This document shows positions 60,420 through 64,000 of a stretch of DNA of 64,000 bases, piece by piece. This DNA comes from Combretum micranthum (Eukaryota > Streptophyta > Magnoliopsida > Myrtales > Combretaceae). The position numbers and the translations under genes are program-made. The notes beneath the pieces were generated by a model. It was not told where the DNA came from. It saw nothing but the letters and a program-made list of their open reading frames with translations, and did not search any database. Every line of letters begins with the position of its first letter. The first letter of the stretch is position 1. Location of the stretch: the NCBI GenBank assembly GCA_024138025.1, contig JAMXBD010000231.1, positions 372,001 to 436,000 on the forward strand. The letters run 5' to 3'.

Positions 60420-62800
60420 AAGAAGATGTGAATCGGATGAGCTACCTCCAATCAAGGAGCCAAGGCAATAGACGGTTGAAAGGCCTTGGACAATTCCAAT
60501 CGATTGCATATTTGTTGACCTAGGAAACCTTGCACGCTTACTAGACCCATGTGGGGGTTGTAGTGGCGTAGGGCATGATGATTCAGATGAATAGATTGTA
60601 TGCTTGTTTTCACTTGTTTTTCTTTATCACATATGTTTGTTTGTAACGAACTTAAAGTAATGAATCACTAATAATGGTTATTTTCATATTGTGCAGGTTG
60701 AGTGGCTCGGATTTCTACAATCAGCTTTAGGACACTAAGGTATACCTTAAGCAGTTGCTAGTGGGGTTCCACCTTGAATGGTTAATCTTTTTCTTCCACA
60801 TCCATATTAGAATGATTCACTAATATTTTTATTTGATTATATAGGAGGATCATTTACTGCATTACTCCCCGATCAACTGGACAGAAAGATCGATGACAGT
60901 CAGGCCAGCTGCTCAAACTTAGTGAGAGTAGGTAAATGAGTTGGGAATAGGGGAGGATGTCACATATGACCTTCCTGATGATCTACCTACTTAGGTGGAC
61001 CCTAAGGACCTAGAGCCTATAGCAGTGGAGCATGATGAGGCCACTATGGCGGCTAAACAGGAGGAGGCCGATATCATGGTGCTCGAAAGGCATATGGGTA
61101 TGTATCGGTGGACCTGTACAAAGGAGGAGTTTAGGAGGATAGACCATAGACGACCATCACCATGCCAAATGGTATATGAGTCTCATATGCTCATCTCTTA
61201 AGATGGTTAGGATAGAGTTCTTCTCCACCATAGAGCATTAGCCAAATTATTCATTCCGAAAGCCAAAGGTAAATCGTAGTTGGCGTTTCTAGAGTCATAT
61301 CGACATGGCATTATCGAAGAGTTATGGTAATTTTATTTTCGGTTAAAAACATACTTGTGAGGCGATTTTTGTAGCCTCGACCATTTACTAACACATGCAA
61401 CCTTTTTCAATGTGCAACAAAAATTCAAACTACTAGAGAATTGGTGGAAGTACATAAGTAGTAGATAACATTGAACTATATGGAGAGTAAATCATACAGT
61501 CAGCTCTGCTACAGGAAGAAGGTATACATCATATCTAAAGGTGGAGGCGAGGAAGCTGCTAATAAGGAACCACTGGATTTCAAGCACTAAGTGGATGATT
61601 GGAGGGCGTTCGTCTACTTCATAGAGACTGATCGAGATTACAAGGTACGATTTTGATGTTGTAAAATACATAACTAGTTATTCGTTTTGTTTACTTACTT
61701 TTTTCAATTGTGTAGCTTCGGTCCACAGTGAATTTGACAAATAGGAAGAAGTAAAAATCGGTGCATACGGGTGGTATAAATTCTATGCTTCAACATGCAC
61801 TTATGAATGTAAGTATCATAACTACATTTTTTGTTGCATCATGATGTTGAGTTATATGTTGTGAGAGTTTATGTTCTATATTTTTTTAGTAATTTCACTA
61901 ATCATGTATTACAGAAACTCATGCAATTGAGAATTATAGACACACGCATTTGAAGAGGGAGAATGGATAGTTGACTGATTGTTGGGAGTCGGAGGTGTCC
62001 ATGAAAGATTGTGTAAGCATATTTGATTTTCATATTCCACGGTAATACACCATATCCATTATTTTGTATGATTATATTAACATTGTCTTCACTTTATTTC
62101 AACTAGTATGCAATGATGTAGGGGGAAGGAGGAGGATGATATTGCTGTTGTGATAGGTAAATGACCTTTGCTAGATCAGGATATTATAAATGAGGTTTTG
62201 GGAGCACAGATCCAGTTACCATGGCTTTGGATATGGTATGCCGATAGATCAACACAAGATTGACTATACAAGTAGCCACGTGATGAGGATTTAGTGCACT
62301 CCGAGTATGATGGGATAGCCAACAGCAATAAATAGACAAAATGTAGGAGCAATTTAATATGTTGATGAACTATGTCCGTCCTCCTTTGATGTCTTCCTTT
62401 AGACAATACCCTCCATACCAACCTTATGCATCGCACATGGTTACTCTTGGTAGCAACCTCGATCCCAATCAGCCTAACTTTACACCATTCACACTAGCGA
62501 TACCTCATTAGAATCCCTACTAAGGTTTTTATGGGCTACGAGCTAGCTATCTATGTTCACATATGCACCACATGATCCATCTCATGGGTCACCTGGTAGC
62601 TTTGTGTAGTTTTCATCTCATGCACCGCATTTAGATCATATGCATTCCTAAGTGCACTCCAGTCGCAAGTTCAGGTTTCTCTCAGCATCCTCCACATATC
62701 CCCACATAGCCTTCTGCTTATCATTTGATACTAGCTTCGACTTCCTTGTCTGTATTGATTCAAAGCATGTCCATTACAGGATCAGATCATATTCGTAGTA
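60420..62800 (+). pseudogene. Decayed En/Spm (CACTA) Transposase_24-like gene
   Basis: Exon-like blocks on the plus strand are separated by introns with intact GT-AG signals (61645-61715 and 61809-61914). The block 'VNLTNRKK' stop 'KSVHTGGINSMLQHAL' matches the conserved 'NR-K----HT-GS' region of plant Ptta/En/Spm transposase domains. The next exon has 'THLKRENG' and 'ESEVSMKDC' in the place of the 'HTRKDG---NE---E' block. A proline/tyrosine-rich tail follows (about 62350-62500). Several in-frame stops (for example 61589, 61752, 61967). Full CACTA ends are not visible. It may have been a domesticated host gene or a transposon. Confidence 0.5.
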
Positions 62801-62899
62801 AGTGTCAAAAGACCCATATTCTTTATGCTTATTTGGACATAATTGTTTTGTATTTATTATAATTTCTTGAAGAAAAAGACACTAATTTGTTAAATATTC

Positions 62900-63900
62900 A
62901 TTTCAGGTTTGAAGAGCTCATTTTGAAGATATTATGATGATTTAAGAGAAATGGAAACAAATAAAACAAGTTTAGAAAAAATTATGCAAGAAACAAGCAT
63001 TTTATTTTTTAGCCCTCCCTTCACACAGGTAAGGAAGACAGAGAGGGATGAACTTAAAGGCTATAAATACCATGTTGCTAAGGTTTTACACAGTGAGCTA
63101 GAGAAAAGAACCAGAGACGTACGGAGAGAGGGTTTTAAAGCATATTCCTTTAAACCCTAAGAAAAAATTATGAATATTCTTTTTAAATAGAAATTTAGAG
63201 AGGACTTCACTGATTTTTAGGGTTTTGCAACAACTTTTATGCTTTATTGCTTCAATTCATAAAGGATATCGATTTTTATTACTTTATCTTATTATGAGTT
63301 TTAATTACTTCTCTGAATCATTGATTTGTATTATTATATCCCTGGAATAGTAGTTGATTTTGCTTGGGTTTGTGGATCTTTGGGTCAATTTCACGTAACT
63401 CTACTATGCTTATATTGAATTGTGTTGATTTATTGAATTCAATAGCTTGAGCTTAATAGATCTTAAATCTATTAGTGCATAATGTGAGTTCACATCTGAT
63501 TTAGTTAAAATAGGCTGAAAGGTCGTTTTAATTGATAGATCTAGGCTATTGATGAGATTGGTCATAATCATCTAGAGATAGGAATGGTGAAATCTTTTGT
63601 CACTTATTTTTTAAATTCAAGGTTAGTTTTAAAACAAAGAATTCTTAATCTTTATGAAAATCTAAGTTGCTAATAGTCAGGAAGAGATTCCAACAGTTTG
63701 ACTTAAGTCAAACTATACCATAAATTAGTGAATCTGAAAATTCAATAATTCAATACAATTTTTTTTGAGAATTTCTTGAGTTACATGAATGGACCAAAGT
63801 GAAGCATGACCAAAGCAACCTTATGAATTGATATATCTTAATTATTGCATGCTTGCTGTGAAACTTGTTAGTTTAGGCTTAGTTTAGTGTTAATTAGATA
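62900..63900. other. LTR-like or non-coding DNA before window end
   Basis: AT-rich, with an AGCTAGAGAAAAG...GAGAGAGGG leader-like segment (63095-63135) after TATAAATA (63061-63068). This resembles a retrotransposon R/U5 region, but no boundaries were found. Confidence 0.35.
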
Positions 63901-63909
63901 AATCCTCTG

Positions 63910-64000
63910 TTTGTTATCATCAAAAAGGAGGAGAATTTTGAGTTCTCCTAAATAAGTTTTGATGATAACAAAAAGGCTAAAAGAAATCTAATTACTCTGC
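63910..64000 (+). mobile_element. Possible 3' end of a SIRE-type copia element (cut by window)
   Basis: TTGTTATCATCAAAAAGGAGGAGAA followed within 35 bases by TTTTGATGATAACAA. The first part resembles the polypurine tract of SIRE/Maximus copia elements and the second the start of their LTR. The two also form a 15-base inverted repeat. The rest lies outside the window. Confidence 0.4.

Overview
The window is nuclear DNA from a flowering plant, probably a dicot. It is AT-rich, dominated by LTR retrotransposons and small inverted-repeat elements, and the one intact gene has short GT-AG introns and plant-type protein sequence. There is no operon structure, no CRISPR array and no RNA gene that I can support. 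I cannot name the species from sequence alone.

Layout. 1-1667: a degenerate minisatellite (about 1-930) and unremarkable flank. 1668-16597: a minus-strand Ty1/copia element split by nested insertions. One is a gag-only Ty3/gypsy derivative (about 1917-8338), whose own 3' LTR is split by a 3,481-bp solo LTR (2383-5863). The other is a second, related 3,491-bp solo LTR (9949-13439) in the copia pol region. Removing the insertions leaves a copia element of about 5.0 kb. 16721-19567: an intact 8-exon minus-strand gene for a BAT1/GABA-permease-type amino-acid transporter (527 codons). The copia LTR begins only 123 bp past its stop codon. 19.7-32.1 kb: AT-rich intergenic DNA with MITEs, foldbacks and a tandem duplication. 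It also holds exons 1 and 2 only of a second BAT1-like gene (31971-32098 and 28044-28304). 32613-43225: a complete but decayed Ty3/gypsy Tekay-type chromovirus with 2.8-kb LTRs and a GATGA target duplication. 43291-45128: a MITE split by a third solo LTR (1,604 bp, CTCAT duplication). 48048-53475 and 56305-58831: two related Ty3/gypsy Reina-like elements, one with gag-pol and one lacking RT-RNaseH-integrase. 59.9-60.3 kb: a G-quadruplex motif beside promoter-like sequence. 60.4-62.8 kb: a decayed En/Spm (CACTA) Transposase_24-like gene. The last 100 bp look like the polypurine tract and LTR start of a SIRE-type copia element.

Biologically, the transporter gene is the only locus likely to make a working protein. 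Its neighbourhood records a partial duplication upstream and heavy retrotransposon insertion immediately downstream. The rest is a stratified record of insertions whose order can be read from target duplications, sister LTRs and one homologous 'empty site'. I found no convincing new biological system. The best leads are the truncated BAT1 module (possible alternative 5' exons), the retrotransposon in the transporter's 3' region, and GC-rich palindromic modules shared by LTRs of different families.
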